Source: Opitutales bacterium
GTDB taxonomy: Bacteria > Verrucomicrobiota > Verrucomicrobiia > Opitutales > Intestinicryptomonadaceae
DNA: 64,000 nt
NCBI GenBank assembly: GCA_015061945.1
Contig: SUVP01000004.1
Coordinates: 124,001 to 188,000, forward strand
Direction: 5' to 3'
Position numbers and translations under genes: made by a program. This document shows positions 14,521-22,703 of this stretch, in pieces (within the stretch, counting starts at the first letter, position 1; every line of letters starts with the position of its first letter). Under the pieces are notes generated by a model. It was not told the DNA's origin and made no database searches. It saw only the letters and a program-made list of their open reading frames with translations.

Positions 14521-15579
14521 TTACTTGTTAACGATTGCAGAATATGATGCTTGTGCACCCTTGATATTCTGCTTCGCTGCCCATGGCATCAACGAACGAA
14601 GACGTTGACCAACCTTTTCGATTTGGTGTTTTTCGCCGTCTGCGAGAAGTTTGTTGTAGTTCTTTAAGCCATCCTTGTATTCCTTGACCCATTCCTTTGT
14701 GAATTTGCCTGTTTGGATTTCCTTGAGAATCTTCTTCATTTCCTTCTTAGCTTTAGCGTCAACAACACGTGGACCGCGTGTTACGTCGCCATACTTTGCA
14801 GTTTCAGAAATTGAGAATCTCATACCCGAAATACCGCTTTGGATAATGAGGTCAACAATAAGCTTGAGTTCGTGACAGCATTCAAAGTATGCCATTTCTG
14901 GCTTATAACCTGCTTCTACGAGTGTTTCAAAACCAGCCTTGATGAGTGCACTTACGCCACCGCAAAGTACTGCTTGTTCGCCGAAGAGGTCTGTTTCCAT
15001 TTCTTCTTTGAATGTTGTTTCGATAACTCCTGCACGTGTTGCACCGATACCATCTGCCCATGCCAAAGCGATTGCTTTTGCAAGACCTTTCTTGATACCT
15101 TTACCTTCTTGTGCGATTGCGATGAGTGCTGGTACACCTTTGTTTTCGCAGTATTGCGAACGAACTGTGTGACCTGGACCCTTTGGAGCAACCATAATAA
15201 CGTTGATGTCTGCACGTGGCTTGATAAGACCACCATGGATTGCCAAACCGTGCAAGAATACGAGTGTCTTGCCTGCTTCGAGGTTTGGTTCAATATCCTT
15301 AGTGTAGATGTCTGCTTGCTTCATATCCGGAACAGACAACATAATGACGTCAGCTGCTTTTACAGCTTCTGCTGTCGACATTACCTTGAAGCCTTGTTTC
15401 TTTGCAACTTCAACAGACTTGCTCTTTGGATAGAGACCGATAATGACTTTGTAGCCACTGTCCTTGAGGTTAAGCGCGTGAGCATGGCCTTGTGAGCCAT
15501 AGCCGATTACCGCGAGCGTTTTTCCTTTGAGGATGCTCTTGTTTGCATCTTTTTCTTTATATATTCTTGCAGGTGCCAT
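14521..15579 (-). CDS. ilvC: Ketol-acid reductoisomerase (NADP+)
   Basis: 352-residue class I IlvC. It isomerises and reduces acetolactate or acetohydroxybutyrate in valine, leucine and isoleucine synthesis, using NADPH and magnesium. The dinucleotide motif VIGYGSQGHAHALNL lies near residue 25, PKGPGHTVR near 132, and the metal-binding DLFGEQAVLCGG near 196. A clear Shine-Dalgarno (CAGGAG) precedes the ATG. It is downstream of ilvN on the same strand with a 127-base AT-rich gap, so the two may form one unit. Confidence 0.96.
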   Translation of the reverse strand: MAPARIYKEKDANKSILKGKTLAVIGYGSQGHAHALNLKDSGYKVIIGLYPKSKSVEVAKKQGFKVMSTAEAVKAADVIMLSVPDMKQADIYTKDIEPNLEAGKTLVFLHGLAIHGGLIKPRADINVIMVAPKGPGHTVRSQYCENKGVPALIAIAQEGKGIKKGLAKAIALAWADGIGATRAGVIETTFKEEMETDLFGEQAVLCGGVSALIKAGFETLVEAGYKPEMAYFECCHELKLIVDLIIQSGISGMRFSISETAKYGDVTRGPRVVDAKAKKEMKKILKEIQTGKFTKEWVKEYKDGLKNYNKLLADGEKHQIEKVGQRLRSLMPWAAKQNIKGAQASYSAIVNK

Positions 15580-15706
15580 TTGTTTTCTCCTGTTTAAAAA
15601 AATATTAAAATATTAAAATTCAAATATGAAGCACTTTGAAAATTTTGCAACCTCTTTTTTCCCAAAAGAGACAAAAAATTCAACTATACCACATTTTATA
15701 ATAGAA

Positions 15707-16201
15707 TTATTCTTCTTCAGAAAGCGACCCTCTTTCGAGTGCGACACTACCTGTGCGTGCCATATCGATAATACCAAAAGGTTCGATCATCGCCATAAAT
15801 CCCTTAATTTTATTGGCATTGCCGGTGCATTCGATAATCAATGAGGTTGGGTCGACATCGATAACTTTTGCTCTGAACAAATCGGCAACTTGTACGATTT
15901 CTGGGCGTGTCTTTGATGTCGCCTTTACTTTTACCATTACCAATTCGCGTGCGACAAATGCGTCTACTTTTGAAAAATCGCTAACTTCGATTACATTGAT
16001 AAGCTTGTTGAGTTGCTTCACACACTGCTCTACGCTATTGCGCCCTTCTTTAACCGTAACAGTAATGCGAGAATATTTTCCACCAACAACTGGACCAACA
16101 TTCAATGTTTCGATATTGAAACCACGTCCGCTAAACATTCCAGCTACACGAGCTAAAACGCCAAACTTATTTTCAACTAAAGCTGATATTGTATGATTCA
16201 T
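15707..16201 (-). CDS. ilvN: Acetolactate synthase small (regulatory) subunit
   Basis: 164 residues, the normal length for IlvN/IlvH. The N-terminal ACT domain (SALVENKFGVLARVAGMFSG) binds valine and mediates feedback inhibition of acetolactate synthase; a second ferredoxin-like domain follows. The large catalytic subunit (ilvB/ilvI), usually directly upstream, is not in the window. Instead an AT-rich region and tRNA-Val on the opposite strand lie there, so the small subunit has been separated from its partner. Confidence 0.93.
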   Translation of the reverse strand: MNHTISALVENKFGVLARVAGMFSGRGFNIETLNVGPVVGGKYSRITVTVKEGRNSVEQCVKQLNKLINVIEVSDFSKVDAFVARELVMVKVKATSKTRPEIVQVADLFRAKVIDVDPTSLIIECTGNANKIKGFMAMIEPFGIIDMARTGSVALERGSLSEEE

Positions 16202-16347
16202 AAACTCCCATTCAATCTACTTTAAATACTATTGCAACAAAAAAGAAAACATAGCGCATTTTGCTTAAAAAAATAAAAAATAAAAAAATTTAAAAAAAAG
16301 ACTTGATTTATAAAATTAAATAGGCACTATGTTGAGAATTGAATTTA

Positions 16348-16424
16348 GGGCGATTAGCTCAGTTGGTTAGAGCGTCTGTCTTACACACAGGATGTCGCAG
16401 GTTCGAGTCCTGCATCGCCCACCA
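16348..16424 (+). tRNA. tRNA-Val (TAC)
   Basis: 77-base cloverleaf. The acceptor GGGCGAT pairs with ATCGCCC, followed by A and an encoded CCA. The D-loop with GGTT, anticodon loop CTTACAC (anticodon TAC) and T-loop TTCGAGT are canonical. The AT-rich region before it (16202-16347) has a weak -35-like TTGATT at 16303 and no clear -10. Confidence 0.96.
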
Positions 16425-16430
16425 TTTTTT

Positions 16431-16456
16431 AGCGAACTTTAAGTTCGCTTTTTTTG
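16431..16456 (+). terminator. tRNA-Val terminator
   Basis: 8-bp perfect stem (16431-16438 with 16442-16449), 3-base loop, then T7. Confidence 0.85.
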
Positions 16457-16515
16457 TAATTATTTTTCACGATTACTAAACAACTTTTCCACCACACCTT
16501 TTCCTATAATTAAAT

Positions 16516-17343
16516 ATGCACTCATTCGATAGAGACTTAATGAATACTTCGCTCAATATCTTGATATCGGGCACAGAACAAAACTACGCAAAAAGTGCGG
16601 CTTTCGATTGTTTCGCTGAAATCGAAGCACTCGAACAAATATTGAGTCTTTACAGATATGGTAGCGATGTTTCATGTGTGAATGCATCAGAAGTTGGCAC
16701 TATCACTCCACTAACCGATATCGGTACAGAGTGCATCAACCTCGCATTCGTCGCATCGGCTATGAGCAAAGGTGCTATCGACATTTGTATGGGCGAGTAT
16801 TTTCTCAAGGCAAAAGGCGACACAACTTACATCATCCCAGAAACGCCACGCAAAGGAAAATTTGAATTCGACCCTCAACATTTTCTCATCAAAAAAATCG
16901 AAGAAGGTAAAATCGATTTAGGCTCAATCGGCAAAGGTTATGCTGTCGATTGTGCAGTAAAAAAATTAAAAGAAGTTTGGGAAATCGAAAACGCTTTCAT
17001 CTCTTTCGGCGGAAGTAGTATTTACGCTTTCGGAAAAAATGACGACGGCAAACCTTGGCAAATCAATCTGTCCGACAAAATGCAAATCGATGTCAAAGAT
17101 TTTGCAGTCGGTGCATCGGGAACTTCTGTTTTAGGCAATCATATTATCGACGCTCGCACTGGAAAAATCCCAGAATCGCAACCTTTCCGCACTTGGTGCT
17201 TTTGCGGAAATACCGCAATCGCCGACGCTATGGCAACTGCATTTATGCTCCTAACCGAAGACGAAATTCGAGAAATCTGCCAAGCCGAAAACCTCAACGC
17301 CGCAATCCAAAATACCCCCGACTCCGACATTCTTTTTATATAA
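16516..17343 (+). CDS. apbE: FAD:protein FMN transferase (ApbE family)
   Basis: 275-residue ApbE-like protein. The family attaches FMN covalently to a Thr/Ser of partner proteins such as NqrB/NqrC and RnfD/RnfG. Key segments are the N-terminal region with RDLMNTSLNILISG, the FAD-binding DLGSIGKGYAVD near residue 136 and HIIDARTGK near residue 212. Unlike many family members it has no signal peptide or lipobox at the predicted start, so it may act in the cytosol or the start may be wrong. A TATAAT lies only six bases before this ATG (16505-16510). If that is the true -10, the ATG at 16540 (MNTSLN) is the likelier start. No substrate flavoprotein gene is adjacent. Confidence 0.9.
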   Translation: MHSFDRDLMNTSLNILISGTEQNYAKSAAFDCFAEIEALEQILSLYRYGSDVSCVNASEVGTITPLTDIGTECINLAFVASAMSKGAIDICMGEYFLKAKGDTTYIIPETPRKGKFEFDPQHFLIKKIEEGKIDLGSIGKGYAVDCAVKKLKEVWEIENAFISFGGSSIYAFGKNDDGKPWQINLSDKMQIDVKDFAVGASGTSVLGNHIIDARTGKIPESQPFRTWCFCGNTAIADAMATAFMLLTEDEIREICQAENLNAAIQNTPDSDILFI

Positions 17344-17413
17344 TTTTTAAACGGATACCGACGGACATTGGCTAAAGCAAATATGTCCTTTGAAACGGAT
17401 TGTTGTATTTACA

Positions 17414-17758
17414 CTAAATTTTATCTTCTGTTGAAGTGATATTTTCGGCGAAGAAAGTTAGCCATACGCATTTGGGACTTTCCGATGTTTTAACAACTCG
17501 ATGTCGCAAATGTTTTTCTATTTTTATAAAATCGCCTTTTTGCAATTCTACTATTTTGCCACTCGCAAATTCGATAGACGCATTGCCGTCGAGCAAAAAA
17601 ACTAATTCGTCTTCGGATTGGTCGTACCATTCGCCGTTAGAATATGAATTGGAAACAATTTTTTCTATTTTAAAATTTCCATTACCCTCTGCCAAAACTT
17701 CAAAAATTTCGGGCTTAAAATTAAAGTCTGAATAATTATAAATATTTTCTTTTTTCAT
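17414..17758 (-). CDS. Small cupin-domain protein
   Basis: 114-residue single-domain cupin. A core around residues 45-100 (DELVFLLDGNASIEFA ... LQKGDFIKIEKHLRHRV) shows the two cupin motifs, including acidic residues and histidines that could bind a metal. The frame runs upstream to 17947 but would cross a terminator (17791-17818) and overlap hupB, so MKKENIYNYS at 17758 is the sensible start. Its substrate and role cannot be inferred. It converges with apbE; the gap between them (17344-17413) holds only a weak hairpin. Confidence 0.75.
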   Translation of the reverse strand: MKKENIYNYSDFNFKPEIFEVLAEGNGNFKIEKIVSNSYSNGEWYDQSEDELVFLLDGNASIEFASGKIVELQKGDFIKIEKHLRHRVVKTSESPKCVWLTFFAENITSTEDKI

Positions 17759-17790
17759 AACCGAAAACAAACTGACTATGACTGCACAAA

Positions 17791-17818
17791 AAAAGCCCCG
17801 TAAAAACGGAGCTTTTTT
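17791..17818 (-). terminator. hupB terminator
   Basis: 7-bp stem with one mismatch and flanking A/T tracts, starting 17 bases after the HU stop codon. Confidence 0.75.
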
Positions 17819-17834
17819 CTTTAAGATAAAAATC

Positions 17835-18107
17835 TTACTTTGCCTTCCAAGATGGGCTAACTTTGCAACGAACAACTTTGCAAGCCTTAACCTTGATCTT
17901 TTCGCGTGTGCGTGGGTTGAAGCATGTACGTGCTTTGCGGTCTGCAACTGAGAATGTACCGAAGCCGATGAGAACTACCTTCTTCTGCTTCTTAACGCCA
18001 AGCTTGATAGCTTCGATTGTAGCGTTGAGTGCTCTTTCTGCACATGCTTTTGTTGCGTCTTTACCGAGGATTTTTTGGATTTCTTCGATGAGTTGTTGTT
18101 TGTTCAT
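17835..18107 (-). CDS. hup: DNA-binding protein HU
   Basis: 90-residue histone-like protein that bends and compacts DNA as a dimer. The core GFGTFSVADRKAR near residue 49 and the DNA-contacting arm with NPRTREKIKV near residue 64 are intact. The length is standard. The leader is long if the promoter at 18243-18271 is used. The region 18108-18385 has no gene; it holds this promoter and, near 18325-18370, two small GC-rich hairpins that may end the terminase transcript. Confidence 0.96.
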   Translation of the reverse strand: MNKQQLIEEIQKILGKDATKACAERALNATIEAIKLGVKKQKKVVLIGFGTFSVADRKARTCFNPRTREKIKVKACKVVRCKVSPSWKAK

Positions 18108-18242
18108 ATTTTTTTATTTTTTTTTGATTGTTCGAGATAAAAATCTACCAATAAATATTCGTAGAAAATTTTGAAGTTCGCCAACAACACACCAACTCAA
18201 AGCTGAATTGATTAGCAGTCAACGGGCTTCTAAACGATAGAC

Positions 18243-18271
18243 AATGTAGAATTTTTGAATTTGTAAGTCAA
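18243..18271 (-). promoter_or_regulatory. Probable sigma-70 promoter of the HU gene
   Basis: On the minus strand, TTGACT (18266-18271) and TACATT (18243-18248) are separated by 17 bases. This would give a leader of about 130 bases before the HU start, which is long enough for regulation. Confidence 0.55.
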
Positions 18272-18385
18272 CATATTTTTCAAAAAAAATTCATATTTTT
18301 TTAACAATACCCCCATTTTATCGCCTAATTGCGAGACCCGACGCCCGCAATCCCCTATTTTTACAGGGTTTTCGAGGATTAGTGT

Positions 18386-19735
18386 TTACCAAATAAAATC
18401 GCGTTTTTTTGCCTGAATTTGCTCAAAAACGAACTGAAAATGGCTTTCCCTACCCGCATAAAGTGCCAAAGCGAGTGCCCAAAACCTATCTGAATGCCCA
18501 TCGGTAGTGCGTTCGGCTTTAAACCTGATTGTACCATTATTTGTAGTTTCACGTTTTACTGCGTGCAAATCAGCAATAACATCAACATCGTTTGGAATGC
18601 GAATTGACGTGTTTTCAAAAGCCGTACGAAGTGGATATGCCAACATTTCTTTTGATGCTTGCGTGAACGACACTCCTTCGACACGAGTTGTCCCATAACG
18701 TTCTATTGCACGTTCTGCAAACTGGCGACCTAATCCACTTTGGTCGATTGCTACTCTACACAAACGTGGATTACGCAAATAGGAATGCAAATGAATTTCT
18801 TGTTCAGAAAAAGATGTATCTTTAAAAACTTTTATATCGCGAGTATAGAAAACATCTGCACATTTTTCGAGAAGCCAAAACACAGACAAATCGTGCGTAC
18901 GCCCAACATCTACGCCCAAATACAATTTAGAATTTTCGTCAGAAAAATTTTGCCATTGTTCACTTTCTTTATACACGCAACGTTTGATATCGTCATACGC
19001 AATGAATGCCGATTTTTCGTCGGCTGGCTGGCACATATATTCTTGCAAAAAGCTTTCCTCGTCGGCACAAGAATTTTTTATAAAATCGAAATATTGCGAT
19101 TCATCCATTTCTGCGACTGGACTATCTGGTGGAAGAATTTTTTTCAACTTACGCAACAAACCTTGTTCGAGTGCATCTTGCAATGTTATCCTATGCAAAG
19201 AAATATTTTTTGGATTCCCACCAAAGCGAGCTTCTTCGACAAGTTTGTAGAAGAAATTATCACTGCCTCTATGCGTTGAAATAATCTCTAAATTACCGCC
19301 CCAAGTAATCCCAGGGTAAGCGATAGCATAAAGTTTTTCAGGATCAGGATGCAGTGCGAACTCGTCGAGAACTCGTGTGCCACGCTTCCCCGCTTGTGCG
19401 TCTGGATTCGACGACAACGACCATATTCGTGTACCATTTGCAAACTCGAGTGAATGAGAATCGTTTGCCCCCAACGTTGAAGTTCCAGAAATATCAATGA
19501 CTGCCGTATTCAAAATTGACGCAAATTTTTTGCAATCGTCGATAAATAATTTTGCCTGTAATTCATCTCGTGAACTCACCCAAGAATCGTACTTTTGAGC
19601 CGACTGACAATGTCGGCGTACAAGCTCGTACGCACAAGTCCAACTCATCCCAATCTGCCGTGATTTCTCCATCAATTTGATTCTCGAGTTATCGAGAATC
19701 CATGCCTTTTGATAAGGCAAAAAGAACTCCTCCAT
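18386..19735 (-). CDS. Phage terminase large subunit, Mu gp28-like
   Basis: 449-residue DNA-packaging motor with both enzyme parts intact. The ATPase has an adenine/Walker A-like EKSRQIGMSW (residues 23-32), Walker B RVLDEF (D124, E125) and the STH coupling motif near residue 153. The RNase H-like nuclease has GVDVG (D276), AIDQSG (D331) and GHSDRF (D416). The frame is open 63 codons further upstream, but that part overlaps the previous gene and is phage-unlike; the ATG at 19735, three bases after the upstream stop, fits the tight packing. It follows three small genes in Mu order. No portal, capsid or tail genes follow. Confidence 0.85.
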   Translation of the reverse strand: MEEFFLPYQKAWILDNSRIKLMEKSRQIGMSWTCAYELVRRHCQSAQKYDSWVSSRDELQAKLFIDDCKKFASILNTAVIDISGTSTLGANDSHSLEFANGTRIWSLSSNPDAQAGKRGTRVLDEFALHPDPEKLYAIAYPGITWGGNLEIISTHRGSDNFFYKLVEEARFGGNPKNISLHRITLQDALEQGLLRKLKKILPPDSPVAEMDESQYFDFIKNSCADEESFLQEYMCQPADEKSAFIAYDDIKRCVYKESEQWQNFSDENSKLYLGVDVGRTHDLSVFWLLEKCADVFYTRDIKVFKDTSFSEQEIHLHSYLRNPRLCRVAIDQSGLGRQFAERAIERYGTTRVEGVSFTQASKEMLAYPLRTAFENTSIRIPNDVDVIADLHAVKRETTNNGTIRFKAERTTDGHSDRFWALALALYAGRESHFQFVFEQIQAKKRDFIW

Positions 19736-19737
19736 AA

Positions 19738-20109
19738 CTACAATAGTTTTAATTGTTGCTCGATTTTTGCGAGAATTTCTGGAGAGATTGCGACATCGGA
19801 ATTTGCATCTTTCGATTGCTCGCAATGAGATGTCGGAATATCTTGAACTCGTGAAGACGCCAACTTTTGAATTATCCCAGCGATTGTATTGAAGTCGGAA
19901 ATATCGAGCTCTGCACGGTTGCACAACGTATCAAAAACAATTTCCCAAAGGAGTGCAACACTCGCACTGCGGACATCGAGCGGAGTATTCAATGCAATTT
20001 CATCACACTGTTGCTTTGCTAATTTTATCCGTTCGAGATGTTCATCAAAAGTTGTTTTTGATTTTTTGCGAGCACTCTTTTTTGTCGCTGAAGTTTTAGC
20101 TGTCGCCAT
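19738..20109 (-). CDS. Small phage protein, terminase-associated (Mu gp27-like position)
   Basis: 123 residues from MATAKTSATKK; the longer frame to 20163 overlaps its neighbour. A Lys/Ala-rich basic N-terminus (1-20) is followed by a helical region with HLERIKLAKQQCDEIAL. Its place directly before the large terminase gene, its size and its helical character fit the DUF3486/gp27 type thought to be the small terminase subunit of Mu-like phages. The family assignment is by position and not from a clear motif. It starts one base after the previous stop codon. Confidence 0.55.
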   Translation of the reverse strand: MATAKTSATKKSARKKSKTTFDEHLERIKLAKQQCDEIALNTPLDVRSASVALLWEIVFDTLCNRAELDISDFNTIAGIIQKLASSRVQDIPTSHCEQSKDANSDVAISPEILAKIEQQLKLL

Positions 20110-20110
20110 T

Positions 20111-20371
20111 TTAAAAATCTCCCGACTCAATATATTCTTTGCCTTTTGCCGTAAGCTTTGCACGCTTGTGTTCAGCCGAAATTTGCGAGCATTGCAAGTC
20201 TAACAAACCTTTTTCGGAAAGATAATATAGCGACGACAAAAAATCTTTTTCTTCAAAATTAAATCCGCTAATTTTTAAGCCCATCGAGATTGTCTCAAGC
20301 GAGAGCGAAACTGGATACGCCACATCGAGCTGAAGTAAAATTGCACGTCGAAACAAAAGAATATTATTCAT
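20111..20371 (-). CDS. Small winged-helix-like phage protein (Mu gp26-like position)
   Basis: 86 residues that look like a compact winged-helix fold (LETISMGLKISGFNFEEKDF ... LSEKGLLDL ... LTAKGKEYI). Such proteins lie between the DUF2730-like and terminase genes of Mu-like phages. A DNA-binding role is plausible but not shown. The start codon overlaps the stop of the upstream gene in a TAATG arrangement, so the two are translationally coupled. Confidence 0.5.
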   Translation of the reverse strand: MNNILLFRRAILLQLDVAYPVSLSLETISMGLKISGFNFEEKDFLSSLYYLSEKGLLDLQCSQISAEHKRAKLTAKGKEYIESGDF

Positions 20372-20778
20372 TACATATCCTCCTTTAATCTCATAACTAT
20401 TCTATCGGTTTTGAGCGATAACTCGGAAATGCGTTGCGACGCCGTTTGCGACTGTGCAATCAAAGCACTAATATTTTGAGCGTTCTTGGCGATTAAATCT
20501 CGATTATCCGACAATGCATGCGAGTATTGCTTTTGCAATGCACGAGTGTCTTCACGTATTTCTGCACGCAAAGCACGCAAATCTTGCACTGCTTCAGATA
20601 TTGCACGCATCATTTCTGAACGCACTTTTTCCATTTGTGCGTGAGTTGCATAAGTCAACTTTGGGTCGGGCTTTTCTCTGTGAAATTCGCGTATACGCAA
20701 AATCAGATAGTACGCACCCAAAAGCGATGTAAATGTTATCATTGCTGTTCCTAATATTGTTGAATTTTCTATTTCCAT
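20371..20778 (-). CDS. Membrane-anchored coiled-coil phage protein (DUF2730/Mu gp25-like)
   Basis: 135 residues: one N-terminal membrane helix (about 9-27) followed by a long coiled coil (about 45-130) rich in Arg, Ala, Gln and Leu. This plan is that of DUF2730 proteins, found just upstream of the terminase genes in Mu-like prophages. It is the first gene of the four-gene module. The upstream gap (20779-20929) contains an AT-rich inverted repeat and separates it from the divergent lipoprotein gene. Confidence 0.5.
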   Translation of the reverse strand: MEIENSTILGTAMITFTSLLGAYYLILRIREFHREKPDPKLTYATHAQMEKVRSEMMRAISEAVQDLRALRAEIREDTRALQKQYSHALSDNRDLIAKNAQNISALIAQSQTASQRISELSLKTDRIVMRLKEDM

Positions 20779-20807
20779 ACAGCGATGATTTTATACGTTA
20801 AAAAATC

Positions 20808-20840
20808 TTTATCAAAAAAACTTTTGAAGTTTTTGATAAA
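20808..20840. repeat. AT-rich inverted repeat between divergent genes
   Basis: 11-bp perfect arms (20808-20818 with 20830-20840) with an 11-base centre that itself has partial symmetry. It sits between the start of the terminase module and the DUF1080 lipoprotein gene, about 30 bases before the former. It could be an operator or a terminator remnant. Confidence 0.45.
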
Positions 20841-20929
20841 ATAGATTCTCACAACGTGTCTTTTTTTTAAGATGCGTGCTTTTATTTTTAATTGCTAAAA
20901 AATTGATTTTATCGTAAGATTACCCCACT

Positions 20930-21595
20930 ATGAAAAAAATATCTGTTATGTTAATTGGGTTGTCATCGCTCATTTGTGGTTGCACAAATTGCGATACAAA
21001 ATGTGAAAATCCATGGCAATCGCTCTTGGGAGAAAATCTTTCTCAAGCCGATTTTGATCCACAAGTATGGTCTATCGACAAAGACGGCGTTATAAGTGCC
21101 ACAAAAGACCAGCTTATTTGCACAAAGAAAGATTGGCAGAACTTTGAACTCGAACTTGAATTCAAACTTTTTAAAGGTTCAAACAGCGGTGTTGTTATTT
21201 ATATGTCGGATAAGAATTGGATTCCAAATTCACTCGAAGTACAAATTGCCGACAACAAAAAATTCGCAGAACCTCGCACAACTTGTGGTTCGATTTATGG
21301 CACAACAGATTCAAAAATCAAAGAACCACTCGCTATTGGCGTATGGCACAAAATGAAGATTCGTGCAAACGGACAAATGGTCGATGTTTGGATAAATGGT
21401 CAACACGCAACACAAATGGATATGTCGAAATGGACAGATGCAAAGTTTAATCCAGACGGCTCAAAGATGCCACCGTGGATTGCAAAACGCAAGAAGTGCG
21501 AAATGCCAACAATTGGTAAAATCGGGCTTCAAGGTAAGCATGGTAAAGCACTCATCAATTATAGAAACGTAAAAATCAGAAATATTTGCAAGTAG
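20930..21595 (+). CDS. DUF1080 (3-keto-disaccharide hydrolase family) lipoprotein
   Basis: 221 residues. The signal sequence ends at a lipobox-like ICGC (C18 lipidated), so the protein should be membrane-anchored outside the cytosol; Lgt is encoded in this window. The rest is a concanavalin-like beta sandwich of the DUF1080 family (WSIDKDGVISA, FELELEFKLFKGSNSGV, GVWHKMKIRANGQ, GKIGLQGKHG). Members include 3-keto-disaccharide hydrolases and many glycan-related proteins common in Verrucomicrobia and Planctomycetes. The gene is a single unit ending in a bidirectional terminator. Family assignment is firm; the substrate is unknown. Confidence 0.85.
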   Translation: MKKISVMLIGLSSLICGCTNCDTKCENPWQSLLGENLSQADFDPQVWSIDKDGVISATKDQLICTKKDWQNFELELEFKLFKGSNSGVVIYMSDKNWIPNSLEVQIADNKKFAEPRTTCGSIYGTTDSKIKEPLAIGVWHKMKIRANGQMVDVWINGQHATQMDMSKWTDAKFNPDGSKMPPWIAKRKKCEMPTIGKIGLQGKHGKALINYRNVKIRNICK

Positions 21596-21614
21596 GATTT
21601 CACCTAATAAAAAC

Positions 21615-21648
21615 AAAAAACGCTTACGAGATTTCGTAAGCGTTTTTT
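21615..21648. terminator. Bidirectional terminator between the DUF1080 gene and hemB
   Basis: Perfect 15-bp inverted repeat including A6/T6 ends (21615-21629 with 21634-21648), 4-base loop. It serves two convergent genes. Confidence 0.9.
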
Positions 21649-21662
21649 CGGTGATGCAAAGA

Positions 21663-22661
21663 TTAAACTTCCATTGCAAAGTATGTGAGAATCATATCGG
21701 CACCTGCACGCTTAATTGATGTCAACGATTCTTTGACAACTCTTTCGTGATCGAGCCATCCGTTTTTCGATGCCGCATAAATCATAGAATACTCGCCCGA
21801 CACTTGATATGCCGCAATTGGCAAAGTCGTGCGTTCTTTAATTTTTGCGATAATGTCCAAATAATGTCCAGCAGGTTTAACCATTAAAATATCTGCACCT
21901 TCTTCTTCGTCGAGTTGAGCTTCTCGCAAAGCCTCACGTGCATTAGCTGGGTTTAATTGATACCCTTTTTTATCGAGATATTTTTTTGTTTTGCCTTTGG
22001 GAGCCGAACCGATTGCATCACGGAAAGGTCCGTAAAAAGCCGATGCATATTTTGCACTATACGCCATAATTGCAGTATCGGATAAATCGCACTCATCGAG
22101 GATATTTCTGATTGCACCAACACGACCATCCATCATATCGCTCGGAGCGATAAAGTCTGCACCAGCCTGTGCAGCCAAAACAGACATACCAGCGAGAATC
22201 TCGACAGTTTCGTCGTTAAGAATCCATTCGCCCGACGCATCTAAAATGCCGTCATGCCCGTGCGATGTGTATGGGTCGAGTGCGATATCTGCAACGATTG
22301 CCATTTCTGGAAAACGTTTTTTTACCGCTCTAATTGCACGATTCGCAAGCGACTTTGGATTGAGTGCTTCGTCAGCACGAAGTGATTTTTTAGATTGTTC
22401 AACTTGCGGAAAAGGTGCAATAGCCATAATCCCTTTTTTAGACGCTTTTTCACAAAGACGCAAAAGAGAATCAATCGTATGCCGATATACATTAGGCATA
22501 GACGGAATTTTATCAGCACCGCTTTTCCCCTCTTTTATAAAGACGGGAAGAATTAAATCTGAAGGCGACACATGTGTTTCTTCACACAAAGCCAAACGTG
22601 TTTGTGTTTTACGAAGTCGACGTGGACGCTTTTTTATATCAAGCTTGAAATTTTCATTCAT
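21663..22661 (-). CDS. hemB: Delta-aminolevulinic acid dehydratase (porphobilinogen synthase)
   Basis: 332-residue HemB, which joins two aminolevulinate molecules into porphobilinogen. The Schiff-base lysines lie in YSAKYASAFYGPFR (K204) and ILMVKPAGHYLD (K262). The metal-site region reads DIALDPYTSHGHDG (about 125-138) and lacks the cysteine triad of zinc enzymes, so this is the Asp-type, magnesium- or potassium-dependent form. It is divergent from cysS with a 42-base gap. hemC, the next enzyme, lies 7 kb upstream. Confidence 0.96.
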   Translation of the reverse strand: MNENFKLDIKKRPRRLRKTQTRLALCEETHVSPSDLILPVFIKEGKSGADKIPSMPNVYRHTIDSLLRLCEKASKKGIMAIAPFPQVEQSKKSLRADEALNPKSLANRAIRAVKKRFPEMAIVADIALDPYTSHGHDGILDASGEWILNDETVEILAGMSVLAAQAGADFIAPSDMMDGRVGAIRNILDECDLSDTAIMAYSAKYASAFYGPFRDAIGSAPKGKTKKYLDKKGYQLNPANAREALREAQLDEEEGADILMVKPAGHYLDIIAKIKERTTLPIAAYQVSGEYSMIYAASKNGWLDHERVVKESLTSIKRAGADMILTYFAMEV

Positions 22662-22703
22662 TATGCTTTTATATGAACTGGTTGAAAAAAAATCGCAACA
22701 AAA

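Noticed and set aside
17759-17947. N-terminal extension of the cupin gene
   Set aside because: It is a His/Arg-rich artefact that reads through the HU terminator and the end of the HU gene in another frame.
18108-18385. Possible small RNA between HU and the terminase module
   Set aside because: Two small hairpins and a promoter for HU explain the visible structure; no promoter-hairpin-T-tract unit of an independent RNA is seen.
19736-19924. N-terminal extension of the terminase gene
   Set aside because: The extra residues overlap the preceding coding sequence and do not look like a terminase N-terminus.
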